From the NCBI GenBank assembly GCA_900753095.1, contig CAADXT010000110.1, positions 1 through 25,925 of the forward strand: a DNA stretch of 25,925 nucleotides. Reading direction: 5' to 3'. Source of the stretch: Eggerthellaceae bacterium (GTDB taxonomy: Bacteria; Actinomycetota; Coriobacteriia; Coriobacteriales; Eggerthellaceae). The notes below the pieces were generated by a model. That model did no database searches. It saw only the letters and a program-made list of their open reading frames with translations, and had not been told where the DNA came from. Shown in pieces: positions 8,299 through 15,238 of this stretch. The position numbers and the translations under genes were made by a program. Positions within the stretch are counted from its first letter, which is position 1, and each line of letters begins with the position of its first letter.

Positions 8299-9312
8299 AT
8301 GAGGCTGTTCACCAATATTTCGTTTCTTACTGCGCTGCTGGCCATTTTCGGCTGCTCGGTAACAGCCGCCATCGCCGTTCTGGTGTTCGGCTGCTCGCGC
8401 TTTATCCTGGCCTTCATCGTTCCCGTTGCCTGCCTGTGCTATTTCCTGAGTTTGATCATCGCACACTTCATAACCCAGCCGCTTACCGAGCTGGTGCAGA
8501 AAACGCGCCACTACCGCGAAGGCGACAAGAGCATCGTGTTCGAGCCCACCGGCACGCTTTACGAGGTGGATCAGCTTTCGGAGGACTTTCGCGAGCTGAA
8601 CCGCGCTTATGAGGCGAAGCTCAACGAGCTTTCGAAGGTGCAAGACCGCCAAGACTCGTTCGTGAGCGACGTTGCCCACGAGTTCCGCACGCCCCTTACC
8701 GCCATCAGCGGCAATGCCGAGCTGATGCTCGATCCGGACATGCCGCAGGCAACCCGTGAGCATTTCTGCGAGATAATCCTGAGCGAATCGGACCGCCTGA
8801 AGAAGCTCACCAACTCGCTCCTGGCGCTGCAGCACGCAAAGGAAGGTGTGCCCGCCGCCGCGCTGAAGCGCTTGGACATCGCCCCCGTTGCCCAAGAAGT
8901 CGTAGAGATGCTGGAGCCCATAGCGCAGGACAAGAACGTCACCCTCAGCGTGGAGGGCGCAGCGCCCGATATCCTGGGCAACACCGACCGCTTGAAGCAG
9001 GCCATCATCAATCTGGTGGACAACGCCATTCGCCATGTCGACGAAGGCGGGCACGTGCGCGTGATGCTTTCCGGCGTGAACAACCAGGCCATAGTAGCGG
9101 TAAAGGACGATGGTTGCGGCATCGAGGACGACCCTTCCCTGCTGTTCAAGCGTTTCTACCGCAGCGATTCATCGCGCGCCCGCAACAGCGGCGGCGCTGG
9201 CTTGGGCCTTGCCATCGTGAAGGAGATCGTTGAGAGCTTCGACGGCACGGTAACCGCGTTCAACGCCCCCGAGGGCGGAGCGGTATTTGTGATGGCCTTC
9301 CCCTCGCTATGA
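8299..9312 (+). CDS. Membrane sensor histidine kinase lacking an extracellular sensing domain
   Basis: A 337-aa kinase. Two hydrophobic helices (~7-31 and ~35-56) are joined by only a few residues around CSRF, so there is no extracytoplasmic sensor. A HAMP-like linker follows (~57-110), then the dimerisation/phosphoacceptor helix with His127 in DVAHEFRTPLTAISGNAEL. The ATPase domain has the N box (NLVDNAIRHV), the G1 box (DDGCGI), the F region (LFKRFYRSD) and the G2 box (GAGLGLAIVKEIVE). It lies 63 nt after the response regulator and is certainly its partner. This layout resembles intramembrane-sensing kinases that answer to envelope stress or to an associated transporter. No transporter is adjacent on this strand; the MATE gene is separated and on the opposite strand. 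GAGGGG precedes the ATG. Confidence 0.94.
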   Translation: MRLFTNISFLTALLAIFGCSVTAAIAVLVFGCSRFILAFIVPVACLCYFLSLIIAHFITQPLTELVQKTRHYREGDKSIVFEPTGTLYEVDQLSEDFRELNRAYEAKLNELSKVQDRQDSFVSDVAHEFRTPLTAISGNAELMLDPDMPQATREHFCEIILSESDRLKKLTNSLLALQHAKEGVPAAALKRLDIAPVAQEVVEMLEPIAQDKNVTLSVEGAAPDILGNTDRLKQAIINLVDNAIRHVDEGGHVRVMLSGVNNQAIVAVKDDGCGIEDDPSLLFKRFYRSDSSRARNSGGAGLGLAIVKEIVESFDGTVTAFNAPEGGAVFVMAFPSL

Positions 9313-9315
9313 ATT

Positions 9316-9458
9316 AAACGCGATGACGCTGCGCGCGGCTCTGATGAGTGTAGATAAGGCGAAAGCCTGAGAGCGCGTACTTCGTTACGCGCCGATGGCT
9401 TGGAGCCTTAGCTGTGCCATCAGAGCCGCGCTCGCTGTTTTGCTACGCCAACCTAGGG
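9316..9458 (+). repeat. Dispersed palindromic 3' element, copy 2 (downstream of the histidine kinase)
   Basis: It starts 4 nt after the kinase TGA stop. CGCGATGACGCTGCG (9319-9333) is identical over 15 bases to the start of the copy after the aldolase gene. A perfect 14-bp outer stem, GCGCGGCTCTGATG (9333-9346) with CATCAGAGCCGCGC (9418-9431), encloses an inner hairpin GCGCGTA/TACGCGC (9373-9379, 9386-9392). The element ends CTCGCTGTTTTG...CCTAGGG (9431-9458), a tail also seen at 24603-24630. No poly-T follows, so if it terminates transcription it is not by the usual intrinsic route. Confidence 0.8.
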
Positions 9459-9701
9459 TAAAACTATCGCAAGATTGAGCCCTCTTTGGCTTTTTGGTCT
9501 AGTTGTTCAGTAGTTGCAGTTTGATGACTGCCATGCGGAGCTTTCGCGTCCTGGCTTTGCTTGCTATTCGGATGGGACGATAACGGCGGATTAGCCTCGC
9601 CACAGGTTTAACCGAACAAACGTAGAGGAAGCGCTTGCATAAGGCTGCGCGTATGGGAAGCCTGTGGTTCCTGAGCCTCCGGAGCAACGATCCAGCGAAC
9701 A
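9459..9701. other. Non-coding stretch with no recognised gene
   Basis: About 240 nt between the palindromic element and the shared terminator, within a 463-nt gene-free region (9313-9775). The only open frames are short and basic (an 81-codon minus-strand frame and the start of a plus-strand frame), with no good ribosome-binding site or recognisable motif. An inverted repeat, CCACAGG near 9601 with CCTGTGG near 9661, suggests RNA secondary structure. It does not match tmRNA, RNase P, 6S or SRP RNA consensus features that I can recall. It could be a 3' UTR, a small RNA, or decayed sequence. Confidence 0.4.
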
Positions 9702-9705
9702 CTAA

Positions 9706-9736
9706 AAAAGGCATTCTCCAAAGGAGAATGCCTTTT
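9706..9736. terminator. Bidirectional intrinsic terminator between the kinase and bioY
   Basis: AAAAGGCATTCTCC (9706-9719) pairs perfectly with GGAGAATGCCTTTT (9723-9736) around a 3-nt AAA loop. There is a T-run on the 3' side when read on either strand, so it can end plus-strand transcripts from the two-component operon and minus-strand transcripts from bioY. Confidence 0.92.
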
Positions 9737-9775
9737 GCTTTCAACGGGGAAACCCGGGAGTTGTTGCAGATTGCG

Positions 9776-10384
9776 CTAGCGCGAAACTACGGCGCTTACG
9801 GCTTGGGCCACCAGCACGGCGGCGATCATCTTCAGCACATCGATGACCACGAAGGGCGCAACGGCTGCGGCGAAGGCGGCTTCGGCGCTCAGATGTCCGG
9901 CGATCATAAGCCAAGCCCAGCCGAACACGTACAGCACTGCCAAAAACACCACGCCCATAACCAGGTTGCGGGCAAGCACGCCGGCAGCAATATGCGTGCC
10001 GAAGAACGACTTCTTTTCCTCGGAGGCAAACAGCGGCGTGCGCTTAAGCAAAGCGGCAGCACCGATGGCAACCAGCGCAGCAACGAAGAACCCTACAATG
10101 AATCCGCCCGTAGGGCCCATCAGCGCAGCGAGGCCACCCTTGAACGAGGAGAACACGGGCAAGCCGAGCCCGCCCAAAACAATGTAGCCGCCAATAGCAA
10201 CCAAGGCCTGCTTTGCAGGCAGGGCAAACAGGACGAACATCACCGCAAGCGTCTGCAGGGTGAAGGGCACGGGGCCAAAGGGAACCGTAACCCAAGCAGC
10301 AACCGCCATAAGGGCGATGGACAAGCCGCAGAATGCGACAGAACGAGCACGAGCGGTGGAGTGCTGCGTCATTGCTTCGGACAT
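9776..10384 (-). CDS. bioY: BioY, substrate-binding (S) component of a biotin ECF transporter
   Basis: A 202-aa integral membrane protein with about six hydrophobic helices and the BioY signature: VPFGPVPFTLQTLAVMF (~53-69) and the small-residue block GLGLPVFSSFKGGLAALMGPTGGFIVGF (~92-119). BioY captures biotin and works alone or with the shared EcfAT energising module, which is not encoded here. An N-terminal cytoplasmic stretch of about 12 residues precedes helix 1; MTQHS (residue 5) is an alternative start. AAGGA lies about 12 nt upstream of the ATG. The biotin ligase birA lies about 3.5 kb away, but no biotin-synthesis genes are in the window. Salvage may therefore matter, though this is inference. 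Its promoter is an extended -10 at 10439-10447. Confidence 0.93.
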   Translation of the reverse strand: MSEAMTQHSTARARSVAFCGLSIALMAVAAWVTVPFGPVPFTLQTLAVMFVLFALPAKQALVAIGGYIVLGGLGLPVFSSFKGGLAALMGPTGGFIVGFFVAALVAIGAAALLKRTPLFASEEKKSFFGTHIAAGVLARNLVMGVVFLAVLYVFGWAWLMIAGHLSAEAAFAAAVAPFVVIDVLKMIAAVLVAQAVSAVVSR

Positions 10385-10438
10385 AATTGCAGAATCCTTT
10401 CATTCGAAGAGCAACGCTGCCTTAGCGGCAGTGCGCTC

Positions 10439-10447
10439 AGTATATCA
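10439..10447 (-). promoter_or_regulatory. Extended -10 promoter element for bioY
   Basis: On the minus strand this reads TGATATACT: TG, one base, then the -10 hexamer TATACT, about 55 nt before the bioY ATG. No convincing -35 box is seen at 17 bp, which is usual for extended -10 promoters. I saw no clear biotin-regulator operator around it. Confidence 0.5.
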
Positions 10448-10599
10448 CGCTTGGGGTTTCCGCGATAACGGACAATTATCGGCATCATGTTGCATATCTT
10501 ATTGCTGCTGCTCAGCAAGCTCGTTTCAGCAGCCAGCAAGCATCCCGTAACACCGATTTAACAAAGCCCTTTAGCCACGCCCACCCTTCCCCTAGCAAA

Positions 10600-10629
10600 A
10601 AGAGGCCGGGTATCCCAGCCTCTTCGCAA
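10600..10629 (-). terminator. Intrinsic terminator of the MATE gene
   Basis: The minus strand reads GAGGCTGGG, loop ATA, CCCGGCCTC, followed by TTTTTG. It lies about 20-45 nt after the transporter stop codon and ahead of bioY, separating the two genes. Confidence 0.85.
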
Positions 10630-10645
10630 TTGCGATAAGTAAAAC

Positions 10646-12190
10646 TTACGCTTTCTTCGCGCCTTTGCCGAAACGCGAGCCTTCCTCGCCGGCTTCAACG
10701 CGCTTCAAGCGGCGCAACTCAAACGCCAAGAAGAGCGCGGCTGTGACGATGGAGAGCACATCGGAAATCGGGACGGCAAAGTAAAGCGCGTCCAGGCCGG
10801 TGAGCGAAGGCACCAGCATGGGCAGCACGATAGGCAGCACGATGTACAGCGGAATGAGGAACAGCACCTGGCGCGTCAGCGAAAGAACGATGGATTTCAT
10901 GGACTGTCCGGTTGCCTGGAAGTAGTTGCCCATCACGATCTGGAAGCCGACCACCGGCAAAACCAGCAGCTGGATCCTCAGGGCAAATGCCGTGAAGTCA
11001 CGCAGGGCATCTGCACGGATGCCGAAGAAGTTTACGATGTCGCCCGCGAACAGCATGATCAGCACCCACATTACCGAGCCGATGACGGTAGCCATCAAGA
11101 TTCCGAAGCGGAGGGTCTGCCGTACACGGGGGATAAGGCCCGCGCCGTAGTTGAAGCCCAAAAGCGGCTGGATTGCCACTGCGGTGCCGATAAGGGGCAG
11201 CACCGTGAACATCGCGCAGCGCTGCACAACGCCGATAGAAGCCAGCGCCGCTTCAGCGCCCAGGGGGCTTTGCGTACCGTAGAACACCAGCAGGTAATTA
11301 ACCAGGAAGTTGATAACCGACATGGCCATCTGCATGATGAAGCTGGCAGCGCCCAGGGAAAAGATGAAGCCCACTACCTCTGCCTCGAGCTTCAGGTTGC
11401 GCGCGCGAAGCTTGAAGGCGACGTTCTTGGTGAACAGGAAGTACCACAGAACAGAGATGCAGGAAACGCCCTGGCCCAATACCGTGGCAAGCGCGCTGCC
11501 CACGACCCCCCAGCCGAGCACCAGCACAAACAGGTAGTTCAAGATGATGCAGGAAACGGTGCCGATGATCATGGTGAGCAAAGCGCGGTTCGGCGCGCCT
11601 GCCGTACGGATGAAGTTGTTCACGCCCATGCCGATGATCTGGAAGATTACGCCCAGTGCCACGATCTGAATGAAGGAATACGTGTAGTCATGGATTTCGG
11701 GCGTAACGCTCGAAAGGGAAAGCAAAGCCTCCATGCAAGGAGGAATGCAAGAGAACACCGCAACCACGACCGCGATTATGATGCCCAGGCACACCGTGTT
11801 TCCCAGGCTCTTTTCAGCAGCCTGCCTGTTCCCCTCGCCCAAGCGCAATGCGGCAAGCGCGTTGCCGCCGTTGCCGATGAGCATGCCCAGCGCCATGAAG
11901 ATGGTCATAAGGGGCATGGCTGCCGTGGCCACCGAAAGGCCGATTTCGCCCATGGCCTGGCCCAAGAAAATGGAGTCGATAACGTTGTAGGCGCCATTGA
12001 CGAGCATGCCCACAATGGAGGGAATGGCAAACTCCAGCACCAGCTTCGGAATGGAGCCCGTGCCCATTCGCGCCGTACGATCGTTGCCCTTCGCCGGCGC
12101 TTCCCCTGCGCCATGCTTGTGCATCGTTCCCTCTTCGAAGTGCGTCCCCTGCTTTTCCTTGTGCGCTCCCTGAATCTGCTCTTCGGCCAT
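10646..12190 (-). CDS. MATE-family multidrug/toxin efflux transporter
   Basis: A protein of up to 514 aa with about 12 transmembrane helices in two halves. MATE hallmarks include PSIVGMLVNGAYNVIDSIFLGQAMGEIGLSVATA-type helices near the N-terminus, GNGGNALAALRLGEG and GFNYGAG. These carriers export organic cations or metabolites in exchange for Na+ or H+; the substrate cannot be read from the sequence. The first ~35 residues are hydrophilic and His/Lys/Glu-rich. A second ATG at 12124 has GAGGGA just upstream, a better ribosome site than AAAGG 12 nt before 12190, so the true protein may be 492 aa. Its gene is divergent from mntP across about 220 nt. It ends with its own terminator before bioY. 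Confidence 0.94.
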   Translation of the reverse strand: MAEEQIQGAHKEKQGTHFEEGTMHKHGAGEAPAKGNDRTARMGTGSIPKLVLEFAIPSIVGMLVNGAYNVIDSIFLGQAMGEIGLSVATAAMPLMTIFMALGMLIGNGGNALAALRLGEGNRQAAEKSLGNTVCLGIIIAVVVAVFSCIPPCMEALLSLSSVTPEIHDYTYSFIQIVALGVIFQIIGMGVNNFIRTAGAPNRALLTMIIGTVSCIILNYLFVLVLGWGVVGSALATVLGQGVSCISVLWYFLFTKNVAFKLRARNLKLEAEVVGFIFSLGAASFIMQMAMSVINFLVNYLLVFYGTQSPLGAEAALASIGVVQRCAMFTVLPLIGTAVAIQPLLGFNYGAGLIPRVRQTLRFGILMATVIGSVMWVLIMLFAGDIVNFFGIRADALRDFTAFALRIQLLVLPVVGFQIVMGNYFQATGQSMKSIVLSLTRQVLFLIPLYIVLPIVLPMLVPSLTGLDALYFAVPISDVLSIVTAALFLAFELRRLKRVEAGEEGSRFGKGAKKA

Positions 12191-12381
12191 GCGCGCTGAT
12201 TACCTTTCGTTGAAGCTGTGCTGTTCACTATCCAGCACGCAAACGACATGCTGGAAATCTATCCAACCTATTCTGATAACGCCTGAGGCATATCGCCATA
12301 TTTCCCAGGGAAAATTCATCGTTTTATCAAATGTGTGGCATATGAGGTTATTGTTGGGAAAACTCAGCAAACTGGAGGAAA
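12191..12381. promoter_or_regulatory. Divergent intergenic region between the MATE gene and mntP
   Basis: About 190 AT-richer bases that must hold promoters for both genes. I looked for the yybP-ykoY manganese riboswitch that often precedes mntP and did not recognise its conserved core. A short dyad, GCCTGAGGC (12282-12290), and nearby GGCATAT repeats (around 12288 and 12337) could be regulator sites. No promoter can be assigned confidently. Confidence 0.35.
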
Positions 12382-12486
12382 ATGAAAGCTTATGTAGAAG
12401 AAAGGACCGTTTGTGAGCATCGTCGAAATAATCATGCTGGGCTTGGCACTTTCCATGGACGCCTTTGCCGTAACCATCTCGAATAG
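12382..12486 (+). other. Possible 34-codon upstream ORF overlapping the mntP start
   Basis: An ATG with GGAGG five bases upstream opens a 34-codon frame that overlaps the first ~70 nt of mntP in another frame and ends at TAG 12484-12486. The peptide would start MKAYVEERTVCEHRR. Its ribosome site is stronger than that of mntP itself (AAAGGA before a GTG). It could be a leader peptide or chance. Confidence 0.3.
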
Positions 12487-12964
12487 CTTTGTATACCCCA
12501 AGCTCTCGCGTGCACGCAGCCTTTCCATGCCGCTCGCATTCGGTATCTTCCAGTTTCTTATGCCCGTTATCGGCTTTATGCTTGGTCAGCTGGTAAGCGA
12601 GTTCATCACCCAGTATGCAGGCATCATCACGTTCGTGATCCTCGGCTTTATCGGCGGCAAGATGATCTGGGACGCCTTCCATGAGGAAGAAGATGAAGAG
12701 GAGTCCGAGCAGACCCTTACCATGCCGGTGCTGCTGTTCCAGGCAGTTGCCACCAGCATCGATGCCCTGGCCGTCGGCGTGAGCTTTGCCGCCTTGGAGG
12801 TTAACGTGTTTGCCTCTTCGGGCATCATCGGAATCACCACCGCGCTCACCTGCCTTGTGGCCCTTGCCATCGGCAAACGCTTCGGCAATGCGCTTGGCGA
12901 GAAAGCCACCATCGTAGGCGGCGTGGTGCTGATTCTCATCGGCTTGAAATCACTGCTGCTCTAA
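12413..12964 (+). CDS. mntP: MntP, manganese exporter
   Basis: A 183-aa membrane protein of the MntP (formerly DUF204) family with six predicted helices in two repeated halves. Each half has the signature acidic motif: LALSMDAFAV (Asp16) and TSIDALAVGVSFA (Asp117). A very acidic cytoplasmic loop (HEEEDEEESEQ, ~90-100) lies between the halves. MntP exports Mn2+ when it is in excess. The start is GTG, with AAAGGA upstream, matching the family N-terminus (M-S-x-x-E). An out-of-frame small ORF with a stronger ribosome site overlaps the start. The gene stands alone; birA converges from the right. Confidence 0.95.
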   Translation: MSIVEIIMLGLALSMDAFAVTISNSFVYPKLSRARSLSMPLAFGIFQFLMPVIGFMLGQLVSEFITQYAGIITFVILGFIGGKMIWDAFHEEEDEEESEQTLTMPVLLFQAVATSIDALAVGVSFAALEVNVFASSGIIGITTALTCLVALAIGKRFGNALGEKATIVGGVVLILIGLKSLLL

Positions 12965-13029
12965 TCTGGAGAACCGCTCCCAGCGAGCAGAGACGGCATG
13001 TCGCCTTTCTGCCCAACCTTAAGAGGCTA

Positions 13030-13875
13030 CTAGCTCTCAAACGCCGTTACGTGCACTTCCCCGGAGCTCATGGGAACAAGCGCACCGACCGCATTCTCCA
13101 CCAGCAGGCGCCCCAACTCATCGACGCCGCGGATGATCCCTTGGATGGTCTGCGTCCCATCAATAAGCTCAAGCGATGCGCGCTTGTCGCGAAAGGCAAA
13201 ACGCTGGCTGTACTCATCGATAAACGCAGAGAACCCCTGCGCGCACCAAAGGGCGTAACGCTTCTCCATGGCATCGAGCATCGCTTCAACCAAATGCGTC
13301 ATAACATTGCGCTGAGAGTCAGAAAGCCCCGGCTTAGCCTTCCCCTCCATCAGAAATGCGGTGCGATACTTGCCCGGAACCTGCTGCAGCTCAAGCGGCT
13401 CGTACACATTGATGCCAACACCTACGCACACGCCTCCCGCCAGCGCCTCGAGCGAGATGCCTGCCAGCTTGCCCACTGGGCACAGCACATCGTTAGGCCA
13501 CTTGATAAGAGGATGGCATGCTGGCTGCACATGCTCAAGCGCATCGGCGACAGCAAGAGAGGTGACCAAGCTCAACGTGGGCAGAACCTGCGGCGCCACC
13601 TGGGGGCGCAGGGCAAACGACGTGTACAGGCCACCCTGCGGGCTGGCCCATGCCCTGCCCTGACGCCCGTAGCCGCCCCGTTGCTCAAGGGACGTAGCGC
13701 AGAAACCTTCGTTTGCCCCCTCGCGCAGGGCCGCCTTCACCACTTCGTTGGTGGATCGCACGCAGCCATAGGCGTGAACATCCCAAAAAGAGGAAACGGC
13801 CGGCCGCAACGGGGCCGCCTCAACAGCTCCGTTGGCAGCACAGCCGGACTCCATATGGTTTGGCTGGCTTAGCAT
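13030..13875 (-). CDS. birA: Biotin-[acetyl-CoA-carboxylase] ligase, class I (no DNA-binding domain)
   Basis: A 281-aa ligase that activates biotin with ATP and attaches it to the biotin carrier lysine of carboxylases. The biotinyl-AMP loop is GGYGRQGRAW (~67-76), followed by KWPNDVL (~125-131) and the catalytic-lysine segment GKLAGISLE (~135-143). A C-terminal SH3-like domain follows (IIRGVDELGRLLVE). There is no N-terminal helix-turn-helix, so it should not act as the biotin repressor; the first ~30 residues look unstructured. The ATG at 13875 overlaps the folP-folK stop (ATGCTAA) and has AAGG seven bases upstream. The GTG at 13879-13881 would sit directly against that site, so I reject it. 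The overlap implies translational coupling to folP-folK. Confidence 0.94.
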   Translation of the reverse strand: MLSQPNHMESGCAANGAVEAAPLRPAVSSFWDVHAYGCVRSTNEVVKAALREGANEGFCATSLEQRGGYGRQGRAWASPQGGLYTSFALRPQVAPQVLPTLSLVTSLAVADALEHVQPACHPLIKWPNDVLCPVGKLAGISLEALAGGVCVGVGINVYEPLELQQVPGKYRTAFLMEGKAKPGLSDSQRNVMTHLVEAMLDAMEKRYALWCAQGFSAFIDEYSQRFAFRDKRASLELIDGTQTIQGIIRGVDELGRLLVENAVGALVPMSSGEVHVTAFES

Positions 13876-15182
13876 TTCCACGCCTTGCCCACCGTTACCG
13901 TTTCAAGCGTAACCTTGGTGCCGTCGGAAAGCTCGTGGTTGGGGGCAATCTCAAGAAGCGGCTTAACCACAAAGTCGCGCTCGGTGAGCAGAGGATGCGG
14001 AAGCGTAAGCACGCCCAGATCGGACACGTACCCCTGGTAGTCGAGGATGTCCAAATCACAGGTACGGGGGCCGTTCTTCTTTTCGCGAATACGGCCCAGA
14101 CGGTCCTCAATGATGTTCAGGTAACGGAGCAGCTCTTGCGGAGGCAAGCCGGTGCGAAGGATAAGCACCGCGTTTACGAAGGTGTCCTGATCTTCCAGGT
14201 ACGCTGGCTCGCTTTCGTAGAAGCTGGAAACGTCGATAATCTGGGAATCGGGCAGAAGGCACATATCGGTGATGGCCTGGCTGAGCATGGCCTTCTTGCC
14301 TTCAAGCTCTTCGCCTTCGTCTGCTACCAGCGCCACATTGCAGCCAAGGCCGATGATCGCGTACGGGCGCAAGTTCTCCTTCAGGGATTCCTCGGTAAGC
14401 GCCACATTATGCGTGCGGATAACCGAAGCGCCAAGCTCGCAGGCCATCAAGGCCTCGGCAGCCGATGCGGCATCGCGTTCCTTCGGCTCGTCGATGTGAT
14501 AGGCATAGCCAATATAGCTTTTGCGCGAAACGGCAACCATGGTGGGATAACCCAGGTGAACCAGCTCTTGGAAATTGCGCATAAGCTCAATGGTTTGCTT
14601 CGCGGTTTTGCCGAACCCAGGGCCCGGATCGAGGCAGATTCGCTCGTGAGCGATGCCGGCAGCCTCCAGCTCAGCTGCGCGCTTTGCCAGGTAATCGCAT
14701 ACCTCCGCAACCACGTCGTTGTACTGGGGCTCGTTCTGCATGGTGCGCGGATCGTCGCCGAGCATATGCATTACCACCAAGCCGGCATCGCAGGCCTTGG
14801 CAACCTCGACCATGGCTGCGTCGCGGAATCCCGTCACATCGTTGATGATGCTTGCGCCGGCCTCAACCGCAGCCTTGGCAACCTCAGCGTGGCGGGTATC
14901 GATGCTTACGCAGATATCCTTTTCAGCCAAGCGCTTTACCACCTCAATAGTGCGGGAAAGCTCTTCCTCAATGGAAACGGGGCTTGCGCCGGGGCGCGTC
15001 GACTCGCCGCCTACATCGATGATAAGCGCACCTTCCTCGACCATCTTCTCGGCAGCGGCAACTGCCTCTTCCACGTTGGCGTACGAGCCGCCATCGGAAA
15101 ACGAGTCGGGAGTCACGTTCAAAATGCCCATGATAACGGGGGTACGGGAATCGAAAGGATAGCGTCCACAGCGCCAAATCAT
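13869..15182 (-). CDS. folPK: Fused dihydropteroate synthase / HPPK (FolP-FolK)
   Basis: A 437-aa bifunctional folate enzyme. Residues ~1-265 are dihydropteroate synthase, with GILNVTPDSFSDGG (~19-32), VGGESTRPGA and the later GFGKT and SRKSY segments. This domain joins p-aminobenzoate to the pterin pyrophosphate and is the sulfonamide target. Residues ~272-437 are 6-hydroxymethyl-dihydropterin pyrophosphokinase, with IGLGCN, SSFYESEPAY, NAVLILRTGL, GPRTCDLDIL and LPHPLLTERDFV. The kinase makes the substrate used by the synthase, so the fusion may channel it. The order (FolP then FolK) is opposite to that of eukaryotic FolB-FolK-FolP proteins. No FolB or FolE is in the window. GGAG lies 7 nt before the ATG. 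It links to the THF-using fhs-fchA-folD genes by metabolism, not position. Confidence 0.95.
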   Translation of the reverse strand: MIWRCGRYPFDSRTPVIMGILNVTPDSFSDGGSYANVEEAVAAAEKMVEEGALIIDVGGESTRPGASPVSIEEELSRTIEVVKRLAEKDICVSIDTRHAEVAKAAVEAGASIINDVTGFRDAAMVEVAKACDAGLVVMHMLGDDPRTMQNEPQYNDVVAEVCDYLAKRAAELEAAGIAHERICLDPGPGFGKTAKQTIELMRNFQELVHLGYPTMVAVSRKSYIGYAYHIDEPKERDAASAAEALMACELGASVIRTHNVALTEESLKENLRPYAIIGLGCNVALVADEGEELEGKKAMLSQAITDMCLLPDSQIIDVSSFYESEPAYLEDQDTFVNAVLILRTGLPPQELLRYLNIIEDRLGRIREKKNGPRTCDLDILDYQGYVSDLGVLTLPHPLLTERDFVVKPLLEIAPNHELSDGTKVTLETVTVGKAWKC

Positions 15183-15203
15183 CGTTTTGCTCCTTAAATA
15201 ATC

Positions 15204-15230
15204 ACGCCCCAGGCATAAGGCCCGGGGCGT
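15204..15230 (-). terminator. Terminator-like hairpin between ftsH and folP-folK
   Basis: On the minus strand ACGCCCCGGGC, loop CTTAT, GCCTGGGGCGT forms an 11-bp stem with one G-U pair, followed by the T-rich GATTATTT. The pair would be A-C on the other strand. It ends just upstream of the folP ribosome site, so it may be a partial terminator/attenuator or simply the end of the ftsH transcript. Confidence 0.6.
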
Positions 15231-15238
15231 TGAAACCG

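Noticed and set aside
9499..9744. 81-codon minus-strand basic ORF
   Set aside because: Its start lies inside the bidirectional terminator, it has no ribosome site, and the peptide is Arg/Leu-rich in the way random GC-rich sequence is.
12191..12412. yybP-ykoY manganese riboswitch upstream of mntP
   Set aside because: It would be expected on biological grounds, but I could not find its conserved core.
13713..15197. 494-codon plus-strand open frame opposite folP-folK
   Set aside because: A mirror of a well-supported gene, with Ala/Arg/His-biased composition and no motif.
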